A DNA stretch of 64,000 nt. Origin: Variovorax sp. KK3 (GTDB lineage: Bacteria; Pseudomonadota; Gammaproteobacteria; Burkholderiales; Burkholderiaceae_C). Each line of letters starts with the position of its first letter. Position 1 is the first letter of the stretch. Where the stretch lies: positions 1 to 64,000 of the forward strand of contig NZ_LYVO01000010.1 in the NCBI RefSeq assembly GCF_001984055.1, in the 5' to 3' direction. Shown here piece after piece: positions 21,553 through 32,348 of the stretch. Both the position numbers and the translations under genes were made by a program. Under the pieces are notes generated by a model. The model did not search any database. It saw nothing but the letters and a program-made list of their open reading frames with translations, and was not told the origin of the DNA.

Positions 21553-22116
21553 TTAACGACTAGCGCCTGGCTTCGGCAGGGCCTTGACCGCGTTGAGCAT
21601 GCGCTCCACGTGCTTGTCCGGGTTGAGGTTCTGGTAGTAGTAGGCGACCGTGCCGTTGGGCGACACCACGTACGACAGGCGGTTGGCGAAATCCGGGCGG
21701 GTCTGCATGACGGCGTCGAAGCCCTCGATCACCGTCTTGGCCTGGTCGGAGGCGACCGGAAACTTGCTCTGGCACTGCTTGACCGAGAAGTCCTTCAGCG
21801 TGTCGATGTCGTCGGCCGAGACGCCGATCACGCTGGCGCCGACCGCCTCGAAGGCGGCCATCGCCTCGGCGAAGGCATGCGCCTCGATGTTGCAGTCCTG
21901 GGTGCCGGCTGCGGGGAAGAAGTACACCACCACCGGGCCCTTCTTCAGCGCATCGGCCAGCGAATAGCTGAAGGTCTTGCCGTCGAGCGCCGCGGTGGCG
22001 GTGAACTTCGGGACGGGGTCGCCGATGTCCAGCGCGGCCAAGGCAGGTGAAAAAACCACCGGAAGGATCGAAAGGAACGAGAGCGCGGTGAGACGCGCGA
22101 GAATCCGACGGGTCAT
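21553..22116 (-). CDS. Exported peroxiredoxin (Bcp/AhpC-TSA type)
   Basis: A 187-residue protein with a cleavable signal peptide (about residues 1-27, ending PALA). Thioredoxin-fold AhpC/TSA domain: the peroxidatic Cys is C75 in FFPAAGTQDCNIEA, and C115 (VKQCQSKFP) is a candidate resolving or structural Cys. Most Bcp proteins are cytosolic, so the export signal is notable. The start ATG 22116 is the only one that gives the signal peptide. A TAGAAT (minus strand, 22151-22146) is a possible -10. Confidence 0.87.
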   Translation of the reverse strand: MTRRILARLTALSFLSILPVVFSPALAALDIGDPVPKFTATAALDGKTFSYSLADALKKGPVVVYFFPAAGTQDCNIEAHAFAEAMAAFEAVGASVIGVSADDIDTLKDFSVKQCQSKFPVASDQAKTVIEGFDAVMQTRPDFANRLSYVVSPNGTVAYYYQNLNPDKHVERMLNAVKALPKPGASR

Positions 22117-22231
22117 GGTGTAACTCCGGGAAGAGGCATCGCGAAATTCTAGAACCGGGACGCCGTAGGGCCAGCATGAAACCGTCGGGTGCCCTCCGGC
22201 GTATCGGGAATAACAAAAGAGAGGATCGATC

Positions 22232-23806
22232 ATGAATGCTTGGGTTCGTTTGTTGCGCGCCGCGCTGCCATGCGTTTTGGCCGCAGTTCTCGGCGCCTGC
22301 GGCTCGCTGCCGCCGGCCAAGGAGCGGCCGGTCACGAACGCCGCGGCGGTCGATCCGTCGACCACCCTGGCCAAGGTGGTGGCCGCCTCCACGCCGCCTG
22401 ACGAGCACTCCGGCTTTCGCCTGATGCCGCTGGGCGTGTACTCGTTGGACGCGCGCATCCAGCTGGCGAAGCGGGCCGAGCGTTCGCTGGTGGTGCAGTA
22501 CTACCAGCTCGAGAACGATGCCGTCGGCCGGCTGCTGATGCGCTCGCTGCGCGAAGCCGCCGCGCGTGGCGTCAAGGTGCGGGTCATCGTCGACGACCTG
22601 TACACCGCCAAGAGCCAATACCTGCTGCTGGCGCTGTCGCGCACGCCGAACGTGGAAGTCCGGCTCTTCAATCCCTTCTGCTGCGGCCGCGACGGCTTCC
22701 TGTCGCGTTTCGCCGCCTCGCCGCAAGAGATCTACCGCCTGAACCACCGGATGCACAACAAGCTGTTCATCGCCGACGGCGTGATGGCGGTGGTCGGCGG
22801 CCGCAACATCGCCGACGAGTACTTCGTGCTCAGCGAAGCGCAGAACTTCATCGACATGGACGCGGTGGTGGTGGGCAAGGTGGTGCCGCGGCTCGAAACC
22901 ATCTTCGACACGTACTGGAACAGCGAGCAGGTCTGGCCCATCGAGGACATCGTGCACGGCCAGGGCGGCACGAATCCCGGCACCGCCGAATTCGACGCGT
23001 GGATCGGCATGGCCGCGCCGCCGCCCCAGATCATCCTGCCGCCGGTCGACATCCTCGGTTACGGGCCGATCAGCGAAGAGCTGGACGCCGGGCGCATGGG
23101 TCTGCTGTGGGGCACGGCCAACGCAGTGGCAGACCCGCCCACCAAGCCCACCACCATGACGGCCGAGCAGGCCCTGGCCACCAGTGTGACCATGCGCATC
23201 TGGACCAACCTGCTCGAGGCCAAGCAAGAGGTGCAGATGACCTCGCCCTACCTGGTCCCGGGCGAGCAGGGCATGGCCGCGTTCGAGGAACTGGGCAGGC
23301 GCAAGATCAAGCTGGTGCTGCTCACCAATTCGCTGGCCGCCAACGACGAGCCGCTGGTTCACACGGGCTACGTGCGCTACCGCCTGCGCTTGCTCAAGAC
23401 CGGCGCCGACCTCTACGAGCTGAGCCCCGAGCGCACCATGGCCAGCAAGCGCTTCGGCTCCTTCGGCAGCTCGCTCGGGCGCCTGCATGCCAAGACGGCT
23501 GCCATCGACCGGTCGCGCATCATGATCGGCTCGGCCAACCTCGACCCGCGCTCGGCCACGCAGAACACCGAGATGGGCCTGCTGATCGACAGCCCGCAAC
23601 TGGCGCGCGAGATGCTGCGGGTCATCAACGTGAGCCGGGTGCAAAACTCCTATCGCCTGCGCCTGGCCAAGGACAGCGGCCAGCTCGAATGGCTGACCAC
23701 CGATGGCGAGAAGGAAATGGTGCTCACCTCCGAACCGGAAGCGACCTTCTTCCAACGCTTCTACAACAGGCTGATCGCACCGATCGTGCCGGAAATGTTG
23801 TTGTAG
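22232..23806 (+). CDS. Phospholipase D-family lipoprotein, cardiolipin synthase C-like
   Basis: A 524-residue protein with a lipobox (LGAC, Cys23) and two HKD motifs, H175-K177-D182 (HNKLFIADG) and H419-K421-D426 (HAKTAAIDRS). The architecture resembles ClsC/YmdC phosphatidyltransferases that make cardiolipin, but here it is predicted to be a periplasmic lipoprotein. A desaturase gene follows after 9 bp, suggesting one lipid-modifying operon with the next three genes. The start is preceded by AGAGAGGATC. Confidence 0.85.
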   Translation: MNAWVRLLRAALPCVLAAVLGACGSLPPAKERPVTNAAAVDPSTTLAKVVAASTPPDEHSGFRLMPLGVYSLDARIQLAKRAERSLVVQYYQLENDAVGRLLMRSLREAAARGVKVRVIVDDLYTAKSQYLLLALSRTPNVEVRLFNPFCCGRDGFLSRFAASPQEIYRLNHRMHNKLFIADGVMAVVGGRNIADEYFVLSEAQNFIDMDAVVVGKVVPRLETIFDTYWNSEQVWPIEDIVHGQGGTNPGTAEFDAWIGMAAPPPQIILPPVDILGYGPISEELDAGRMGLLWGTANAVADPPTKPTTMTAEQALATSVTMRIWTNLLEAKQEVQMTSPYLVPGEQGMAAFEELGRRKIKLVLLTNSLAANDEPLVHTGYVRYRLRLLKTGADLYELSPERTMASKRFGSFGSSLGRLHAKTAAIDRSRIMIGSANLDPRSATQNTEMGLLIDSPQLAREMLRVINVSRVQNSYRLRLAKDSGQLEWLTTDGEKEMVLTSEPEATFFQRFYNRLIAPIVPEMLL

Positions 23807-23815
23807 CCTGCGCAA

Positions 23816-24733
23816 GTGGCGTCCTCGCTTGTCCATTCGTCGATGCTGCCGCGGCTGCGTCATTGGCGCGACTGGCAGAGCCTGGCGTACATGGTGCTGC
23901 TGCCGGTGCTGGCGGCGTGGCAGTGGGTGCACGGCTTTCATTGGCTGCTGTACGGCGCCATGCTTTTCTTGACCCTCGGCACCGGCGTGATCCACCACAA
24001 CCATGCGCACCTGCGCATGTGGCACGGCCGCTGGGCCAACCGTTTCACCGACGCCTGGCTGACGCTGCTGCAGGGGCATCCGACCTTCGTGTTCTGGCCG
24101 GCGCACGTGGCCAACCACCACCGCTTTCGGCACGGGCCGCGAGACGCCGCGCGCACCTACCGATTCGGCGGCGACACCAACCATCTGCTGGGCTACCTGT
24201 TGCATCCGCTGCAGGCGGCGGCGGTGCTCTATCCGATCTTCATCGGCTGGCTGAAGCATCTGCGCCGCCATTGGCCGGGCGCCTGGCGTTACTGCATGGC
24301 GCAGTACGCGCTGTGGCTGGGCAGCTGGGCGCTGTTGCTGGCCATCGACTGGCGCCGCGCGCTGGTGTTCGTGATCCTGCCTCAGTTGCATGGGCTGCAC
24401 TGGCTGCTGGCCACCAACTACCTGCAGCATGCGCATGCGGACGGACGCACGGGCGCCAAGGACGGCCCGCTGGCCTACGCTCGCAACTTCGAGGGCCTGG
24501 TCAACCCGCTGCTCTTCAACATCGGCCTGCACACGGCCCACCACGAGAACTCGAAGGCGCACTGGTCCGAATTGATGCGGCTGCATCGCGAGCGCTACCG
24601 GGCGCGCGTGCATCCGTCGTTGAACGAAGGCGGCCTGCTCGCCTACATGGCGCGCGTCTTCCTGCTGGGCGCGTTGCTGCCGCGATTTCGCACCCGTTCG
24701 CTGATGCCTCCCGGTTCTCTTCCACGGTCCTGA
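23816..24733 (+). CDS. Membrane fatty-acid desaturase
   Basis: A 305-residue integral membrane di-iron enzyme starting at GTG 23816. Three histidine boxes are visible: HHNHAH around residues 60-65, NHHRFRH around 100-106, and HTAHHENSKAHW from residue 239. Hydrophobic segments surround them. It could desaturate or hydroxylate an acyl chain bound to CoA, ACP or a lipid. The site of action is unknown. It lies 9 bp after the PLD gene and 3 bp before the ketoacyl-synthase fusion. Confidence 0.88.
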   Translation: MASSLVHSSMLPRLRHWRDWQSLAYMVLLPVLAAWQWVHGFHWLLYGAMLFLTLGTGVIHHNHAHLRMWHGRWANRFTDAWLTLLQGHPTFVFWPAHVANHHRFRHGPRDAARTYRFGGDTNHLLGYLLHPLQAAAVLYPIFIGWLKHLRRHWPGAWRYCMAQYALWLGSWALLLAIDWRRALVFVILPQLHGLHWLLATNYLQHAHADGRTGAKDGPLAYARNFEGLVNPLLFNIGLHTAHHENSKAHWSELMRLHRERYRARVHPSLNEGGLLAYMARVFLLGALLPRFRTRSLMPPGSLPRS

Positions 24734-24736
24734 TCC

Positions 24737-26650
24737 ATGCCTGTTCCATTCCAGCGCGTCTATCTTGAAAGTGCCGGCTTCTTCATGCCCGGCGAGCCCG
24801 TGTCCAACGACGAGATGGATGCATACATCGCGCCGATCAATCGCATGTCGGAGCGCATCAAGCGGCGCATCCTGGCCGAGAACGGCATCCGCCAGCGCCA
24901 CTATGGCATCGACGCCGAAGGCCGCACGGTCCACAGCAATGCGCAGATGGCCGCAAACGCGATCCGGCATTGCCTGCAGCGAGGCGCGGCCGAGATCTCG
25001 CGGGTCTCGATGCTGGCCAGTGGCTCGTCGGGCGGCGATGCGGTGATGCCGGGCTTCGCCAACATGATCCAGGGCGAACTGGCGGCACCGCCGATGGAAA
25101 CCATCTCCGTGCAGGGCGTGTGCGCGGCCAGCGTGGGCGCCATCCAGGCGGCCGCGCAGGGCATCGAGCTGGGCGCGCACCGCACGGCGCTGGCCGTCGC
25201 CAGCGAAATGCCATCGCGCATCTTCAAGCGCTCGCGCTTCGCCGCGCGCGGCTACGACTGCGACTTCGATGCGCACTTCCTGCGCTGGATGCTGTCGGAT
25301 GGCGCCGGGGCGCTGCTGTTGTCGGGCGGCACGCCGGCGTTGGGAGGCCAGGCGGGCGTGCGGCTGCGCTTGAAGTGGATTCATCACCGCTCCTTCTCGG
25401 GCGACTATCCGGTGTGCATGCAGCTGGGCCTGACCGAGGACCGCTCACGCGGCCACTTCGACTTCGACTCCTGGGGCGAGGCCGAGGCCGCAGGCGCGCT
25501 GTCGCTGCGGCAGGACATCCGGTTGTTGCCGCACCTGTTCGACGTGGGCATCCATGAATACGCGGGGTTGGTGCGCGACGGCTGGCTCGACCCGGCGCGG
25601 GTCGACCATTTTCTGTGTCACTACTCGTCCGAAAAATTCATTCCGGTGGTCGACGGGCTCATGCAGAAGGCGGGGCTTGCCATTCCGCGCGAGCGCTGGT
25701 GGAGCAACCTGGCCTGGCGCGGCAACACGGGGGCGGCCTCGATCATGATCATGCTGGCCGAGTTCCTGCAGGGCCGGAGCTTGAAGCCGGGTGAGCAGAT
25801 CTTCTGCTACGTGCCCGAATCGGGGCGTTTCACTGCCGGCTACCTTCTGTTCGAGGCGGAAGAATCTGGTGCCGACGCATCGGCGGTGGTGGTCCCGGCC
25901 GTGTCTGCGCCACTCGAAGCCGAGGCGGATGCCATCGCGGCGCCGCACGACCCGGCCGCAGCGCCCGAGCGCCTGCAGGCGCTACTGACGGAGCTGGCAT
26001 CCATCTGGCACGACTACCGCTCGCGTGTCTGGCGTACACCGCTGGTTCGGCAGATCCGCGAGCGCCGGTTCAAGGCGCCCGACTACCTGAACTGGATGGA
26101 GAACTGGATTCCGCAGGTGCGCGAGGGCAGCAAGTGGATGCGCGAGGGCGCTGCTTCGCTGGCCGCACCTTACGAGGCGCTGGCCGCGCTGATCGGCGTG
26201 CATGCGGGCGAGGAACAGAACGACTTCATGATCCTCTTCGACGACTACCGCAAGGCCGGCGGAAGCGTCGCCGACATCGACACCCTGCGCCGCAACCCGG
26301 GTGGCGAGGCGCTCAACGCCTACCTGCACGGCCTGGCCGCGCGGCCCAATCCCATCGGCCTGCTGGGCGCGATCTACATCATCGAGGGCACCGGGCAGCG
26401 CATCGTGCCGGCGCTGCTGCCGTTGATCAAGGCCGGGCTGCCTCTGTCGCCGGAGGTGTTCCGCTTCCTCGAATACCACGGGCACAACGACGAGAACCAC
26501 CTCGAGCGCTGGCTGGCTGCGGTCGAGATGGTGATGGATCTGGACGACGAGGGCGGGGCGGCGCGACGCATCGTCGACACGGCCCGCAACACCGCGGCGC
26601 TGTACCTCATGCAGTTCGAGCACGTCACCCGGCCGCCGGGGCGCGCATGA
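24737..26650 (+). CDS. Beta-ketoacyl synthase III fused to a heme-oxygenase-like domain
   Basis: A 637-residue two-domain protein. Residues 1 to about 375 form a KAS III/thiolase fold with a complete Cys-His-Asn triad: C129 (QGVCAASVG), H295 (FLCHYSSEK) and N330 (RGNTGAAS). Residues about 405-637 are an all-helical heme-oxygenase-like domain. Candidate metal ligands are E455, H489, E492, E550 and the H581-x3-D585-x2-H588 triplet, which resembles the ligand pattern of non-heme di-iron oxidases of this fold (for example CADD). Family knowledge: KAS III enzymes condense acyl groups, and HDO proteins such as UndA oxidise fatty acids. A condensation-then-oxidation role is inference. The stop overlaps the next start as ATGA. 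Confidence 0.8.
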   Translation: MPVPFQRVYLESAGFFMPGEPVSNDEMDAYIAPINRMSERIKRRILAENGIRQRHYGIDAEGRTVHSNAQMAANAIRHCLQRGAAEISRVSMLASGSSGGDAVMPGFANMIQGELAAPPMETISVQGVCAASVGAIQAAAQGIELGAHRTALAVASEMPSRIFKRSRFAARGYDCDFDAHFLRWMLSDGAGALLLSGGTPALGGQAGVRLRLKWIHHRSFSGDYPVCMQLGLTEDRSRGHFDFDSWGEAEAAGALSLRQDIRLLPHLFDVGIHEYAGLVRDGWLDPARVDHFLCHYSSEKFIPVVDGLMQKAGLAIPRERWWSNLAWRGNTGAASIMIMLAEFLQGRSLKPGEQIFCYVPESGRFTAGYLLFEAEESGADASAVVVPAVSAPLEAEADAIAAPHDPAAAPERLQALLTELASIWHDYRSRVWRTPLVRQIRERRFKAPDYLNWMENWIPQVREGSKWMREGAASLAAPYEALAALIGVHAGEEQNDFMILFDDYRKAGGSVADIDTLRRNPGGEALNAYLHGLAARPNPIGLLGAIYIIEGTGQRIVPALLPLIKAGLPLSPEVFRFLEYHGHNDENHLERWLAAVEMVMDLDDEGGAARRIVDTARNTAALYLMQFEHVTRPPGRA

Positions 26651-27540
26651 AGCCGATGCCCGATTTCCTGGCGCGCGAGCACGACCCGCGCGACCCGAAC
26701 CCGTGGCTCGCGCTGTACCTCGACCAGAGCACGCCCTTGCCCGATCCGGTCAAGGAGGCCTGGCTGGCCGACTCGAGCTCGGCATCGCGGCAGTACCTGC
26801 TGCCATTTTTGCGTCCGCTGGCGCGCCTGGCGATCGTGCTGTTCCAGGTCTGCAAGGTGTTCGTGCCGCGCAACTGGGCGCATTCGGGGATGCTGCACCG
26901 CCTGCTGGCGTGGGGGCTCAAGCGCTTCGTCTCGCCGGAGGCCAACTGGCTCATCCTTCGGCACTTTCACCTCGGCTCGCAGGTGCTGGCCTTCATCGGC
27001 ACCAATTCGCCCGCGCGAGTCGAGACGTCGCCGCTGGAGCCGGCCGACATCGACGCGCTGCGGGACGACATGTTCCTGAAGCACGACCTCAACCTGTTCA
27101 ACTTCGTGATCCGGCTCAACCAGGCACTGCGTGCGAAGGGGGTTGAGCTGTGCAAGGCGCAGACGGTCGATTTCTCGATGATTTCGGAGCCGCCCGTGCA
27201 CCTCGCCGACATGCCGCGCGGGCGGCTGAACATCCTCGACCTGCAGAGCGCGATCGAACTGTTCACGCCTCTCTACCAGCTGATGTTGACCGACAACGAC
27301 TTCTGGCGAGCCGCCAATTCGCTGCAGCTGGACGAGACGATCGGCATCTACGCGGCGACTCTGCTGGACGCGCGCGAGCACCTGATCCTGGTCAACAACA
27401 AGCACCCGATGGTGCCGATGTCCACGCTGCGAGCGGGGCACCGTCTGGTCATTCATGGCCTTTCGACCGAAATGCTGCATGCTCTGCTGGTCAAATTCCA
27501 TGCCGCACGGGGCGCTGCCGCCACCGTCGCTCCCTTGTAA
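26647..27540 (+). CDS. Uncharacterised protein of the desaturase/KAS III locus
   Basis: A 297-residue protein I cannot assign. One hydrophobic stretch (PFLRPLARLAIVLFQVCKVFVP, about residues 49-70) could associate with the membrane. The middle contains HFHLGSQVLAFIG and a helix-rich segment KHDLNLFNFVIRLNQAL, and the C-terminus is His-containing (HRLVIHGLSTEMLHALL). It is translationally coupled to the KAS III fusion by a 4-bp ATGA overlap, so it most likely works in the same lipid pathway. No catalytic motif is evident. Confidence 0.75.
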   Translation: MKPMPDFLAREHDPRDPNPWLALYLDQSTPLPDPVKEAWLADSSSASRQYLLPFLRPLARLAIVLFQVCKVFVPRNWAHSGMLHRLLAWGLKRFVSPEANWLILRHFHLGSQVLAFIGTNSPARVETSPLEPADIDALRDDMFLKHDLNLFNFVIRLNQALRAKGVELCKAQTVDFSMISEPPVHLADMPRGRLNILDLQSAIELFTPLYQLMLTDNDFWRAANSLQLDETIGIYAATLLDAREHLILVNNKHPMVPMSTLRAGHRLVIHGLSTEMLHALLVKFHAARGAAATVAPL

Positions 27541-27568
27541 TCGCGGCTTGCCGCCCCAGATGGAACCC

Positions 27569-27922
27569 ATGAACGCTACCCACACTCCGGCGCAAAAGAC
27601 CGACTTGGCGGTGACGCACGTCCTCGCCCAACTTCTCGAACGGCTCGAGCACAGCCCCGTGCCAGTGGGCCCCGAGCAGTACCGTTCGGTCGTGATGCAC
27701 CTGGTGGATGAATTCCGCGACGTCGCCCCCGGCGACGGGCTCGGCCAGCTGCTGGATGCCTATCCCGCCGCCGCCGAGGTGTACGAAAGCATGAACTATC
27801 AGCACGCCGGCCTTTGCCGGTCGGGCCTGGATGCCTCGCTCGCCGCCGAGCTGGCGGCCAAGGCCGCCATCGATCGCGCCAAGCATCGTGCCGAACCGGA
27901 CACTGCTCATGGCCAAGGCTGA
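27569..27922 (+). CDS. Hypothetical protein, 117 aa
   Basis: Starts at ATG 27569 (an ATG at 27560 is possible), 28 bp after the preceding gene. It is mainly helical and acidic: TDLAVTHVLAQLLERLEHS and PGDGLGQLLDAYPAAAEVYESM, then an Ala-rich C-terminal helix. There are no transmembrane segments and no motif I recognise. Its last 14 bases overlap the next small gene, implying coupling. Confidence 0.6.
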   Translation: MNATHTPAQKTDLAVTHVLAQLLERLEHSPVPVGPEQYRSVVMHLVDEFRDVAPGDGLGQLLDAYPAAAEVYESMNYQHAGLCRSGLDASLAAELAAKAAIDRAKHRAEPDTAHGQG

Positions 27923-28142
27923 AACCAAGACCGCTATCGTTGCCGACGGCCTGCGCTACAAGGCCAAGGCTTCCGGATCGCCCTTCCGGGCGTCGGCTTC
28001 GTTCAGCGGGGCGACCATGTCCTGTTTTCTGTGCGGCAAGCACCGAGTTCGCTCGCAGATGCGCACCCGCCAGATCCTGGGAAAGTCACAAACCGTGTGC
28101 GCGCCGTCCTGCAAAGCGCTGGACGAAGAGACGCCTTCGTGA
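27909..28142 (+). CDS. Small four-Cys protein, possible zinc ribbon
   Basis: A 77-residue basic protein. Two Cys pairs, CFLC and CAPSC, are separated by a basic linker (GKHRVRSQMRTRQILGKS), a spacing compatible with a zinc ribbon or knuckle. A nucleic-acid or ribosome contact is plausible but unproven. It overlaps the end of the upstream gene by 14 bp. An in-frame extension to 27831 lies inside the upstream gene and is not favoured. Confidence 0.6.
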   Translation: MAKAETKTAIVADGLRYKAKASGSPFRASASFSGATMSCFLCGKHRVRSQMRTRQILGKSQTVCAPSCKALDEETPS

Positions 28143-28347
28143 CAGTTTGACGACGTAGCCGACCAATTCGATTTGGTTCTGTAAAGGGTCTACCAAAAAC
28201 GCCAGAATAGTCCTACAGTTGGAAACAATTGAAGCAAATCTTTGCTTCAATACTTTGGTTCTAATTCTGTGGTTTTCCAATGCGTTCGCTTAAAACCTTT
28301 CGCTGTTTTTTGTTGATGCGCGCTCATCAGACTGGAAAGCGGGTCCG
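28143..28347. other. AT-rich intergenic stretch
   Basis: About 205 bp distinctly richer in A/T than the rest of the window, between the four-Cys gene and the next hypothetical gene. It contains the palindrome listed separately and several A/T tracts, but no ORF or RNA gene that I can support. It probably holds the promoter of the gene at 28348. Confidence 0.6.
28228..28251. promoter_or_regulatory. Perfect 11-bp palindrome with 2-bp centre
   Basis: ATTGAAGCAAA, TC, TTTGCTTCAAT: arms 28228-28238 and 28241-28251 are exactly complementary. The size and A/T-rich ends fit a dimeric repressor operator about 97 bp ahead of the next gene. It could also form an RNA hairpin, but a 2-nt loop is too tight without opening the inner pairs. 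Confidence 0.5.
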
Positions 28348-28917
28348 ATGAGCCGGCCGCCTCGCCATGTCGTGATGCAGGTCGTGAAGCGCTCCGGCGG
28401 CTCCACGCACCACGTCGAATTCATCATGGACGACAACTTCGCCGAGCGTCTTCGGCAGTTGCGTTCGTTGGTGCCGCCCCTCAATGCCCTGAACCGGCAG
28501 CGTGACCTGGTGATCGACAAGGTGCGGGTTCGGCTCCCCACGGCGGTCTGGCGCCTGGGCGGCGACGAGCCCGCGCAGGTCGACGGCTCTTGCATCGTCA
28601 TCGCTGCGGAAGGCTTCTTCAACTGCGGCGGCAAGGATCGCCAGTCGAAGGAAAAGCTGGTCACCTACACCTTCCCGATCGCGCGGCTCATCGAACTCCA
28701 CGCCGAAAGGCCGGCCGGCGAGACCTTCTTCATCCGCGACGGCATCTTCACCAACGACGAGCCCGCCAACTCCGCAGCCGGCCGCTGGGTGGCCTCGCTC
28801 CATGAAATCGCGGAGTCGCGGGTGCCCGAAGGGCCGTCCGATTTCGACACGCTACAGGGCGTGCCGCTGCGCACCGAGCCGGGCGCATTGCCAACGCACA
28901 ACGCCAGCCTGAACTGA
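28348..28917 (+). CDS. Hypothetical protein, 189 aa
   Basis: Starts at ATG 28348, with GGAAAG about 11 bp upstream. An N-terminal RHVVMQVVKRSGGSTHHVEFIMDD beta-strand region is followed by a mixed fold with VDGSCIVIAAEGFFNCGGKD. There is no signal peptide or transmembrane segment and no family that I recognise. It converges with the H+-pyrophosphatase gene over a GC-rich hairpin. Confidence 0.65.
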   Translation: MSRPPRHVVMQVVKRSGGSTHHVEFIMDDNFAERLRQLRSLVPPLNALNRQRDLVIDKVRVRLPTAVWRLGGDEPAQVDGSCIVIAAEGFFNCGGKDRQSKEKLVTYTFPIARLIELHAERPAGETFFIRDGIFTNDEPANSAAGRWVASLHEIAESRVPEGPSDFDTLQGVPLRTEPGALPTHNASLN

Positions 28918-28935
28918 TGAGCTGGTGAAGTGAAG

Positions 28936-28975
28936 CCGGCGCCGCGGCGCATGGGCCGCCGGCGCCGCTTTTTCT
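28936..28975. terminator. Terminator between converging genes
   Basis: GCGGCGC (28944-28950) pairs with GCGCCGC (28962-28968), followed by five T residues (28969-28973). Outer GCCGGCG/CGCCGGC pairs give alternative folds. The T-run serves the plus-strand gene at 28348. Confidence 0.7.
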
Positions 28976-31510
<2,535 letters not shown>

Positions 31511-31745
31511 TCGTTCGTTGACTGGCGGAGACGAAGACAGCAGCCTGTGCGCAACGCGTACGGGGTCGATGCCTTCGCCGCGTTGCTTCCTCGAAGCCCC
31601 GATGCCTGCGAAGGCCGGGGCCGATTGGCCAACGCTGGCAATTTACAGGCAAATGTGAAGTTGTGTGCGACCGTGCGATGACACCGAAAGTAAACTTCGG
31701 GTTAGTCCCCATCCCGATAACACTTATCCACTACAGATCGCTCCT

Positions 31746-32276
31746 ATGTCCCTCGGCAAAGTTTCCCCCGGCAAAGACGCCCCCGATGCTTTCAACGTCG
31801 TCATCGAGATCCCGATGAATGCCGACCCGATCAAGTACGAGGTCGACAAGGAGTCCGGCGCGATCTTCGTCGACCGCTTCATGACGACCGCCATGCACTA
31901 CCCGACCAACTACGGCTACGTGCCGCAGACGCTGTCGGGCGACGGCGACCCGGTCGACGTGCTGGTCATCACGCCGTGGGCGCTGGTGCCTGGCGTGGTG
32001 GTGCCCTGCCGGCCGCTGGGCATCCTCATGATGGAAGACGAGGCGGGCGTCGACGGCAAGGTGCTGGCCGTGCCCACCGACAAGGTGCTGCCCATCTACA
32101 GCCACTGGAAGAAGGTGGAAGACGTCAACCCGATGCGCCTGAAGGCCGTGACGCACTTTTTCGAGCACTACAAGGACCTGGAGCAGGGCAAGTGGGTCAA
32201 GGTGCTCGGTTGGGAAGGGCTCGATGCCGCGAAGAAGGAAATCCTGGACGGCATCGCGAATTACAAGAAGGGGTGA
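31746..32276 (+). CDS. ppa: Soluble inorganic pyrophosphatase
   Basis: A 176-residue family I pyrophosphatase that hydrolyses PPi in the cytosol to drive biosynthesis. The metal-binding [10 protein letters not shown] motif is intact, with [16 protein letters not shown] near the N-terminus. ATG 31746 gives the family start; the ORF is open to 31665 but that extension is non-conserved. It is divergent from hppA across 235 bp that contain the dyad CCGAA/TTCGG (31684-31700), a possible shared control region. Confidence 0.96.
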   Translation: MSLGKVSPGKDAPDAFNVVIEIPMNADPIKYEVDKESGAIFVDRFMTTAMHYPTNYGYVPQTLSGDGDPVDVLVITPWALVPGVVVPCRPLGILMMEDEAGVDGKVLAVPTDKVLPIYSHWKKVEDVNPMRLKAVTHFFEHYKDLEQGKWVKVLGWEGLDAAKKEILDGIANYKKG

Positions 32277-32294
32277 TCCGTTCTTGTTCCTTCT

Positions 32295-32315
32295 CCCTCT
32301 CCCTCTGGGAGAGGG
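32295..32315. terminator. Hairpin CCCTCTCCC/GGGAGAGGG after ppa
   Basis: Perfect 9-bp arms (32295-32303 and 32307-32315) with a TCT loop, 18 bp after the ppa stop and 33 bp before the convergent dehydrogenase stop. Followed by TTGGGGTGAGGG, it resembles the CTCTCCC-type intergenic repeats common in proteobacteria. It probably acts as a transcription end or mRNA-stabilising hairpin. Confidence 0.55.
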
Positions 32316-32348
32316 TTGGGGTGAGGGCAACGCCCCCCGCACTCCCGC

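Noticed and set aside
21560..25387. A minus-strand open frame of 1275 codons crossing the PLD, desaturase and KAS III genes
   Set aside because: It is a shadow of strong plus-strand genes with family motifs. No domain was recognisable in it.
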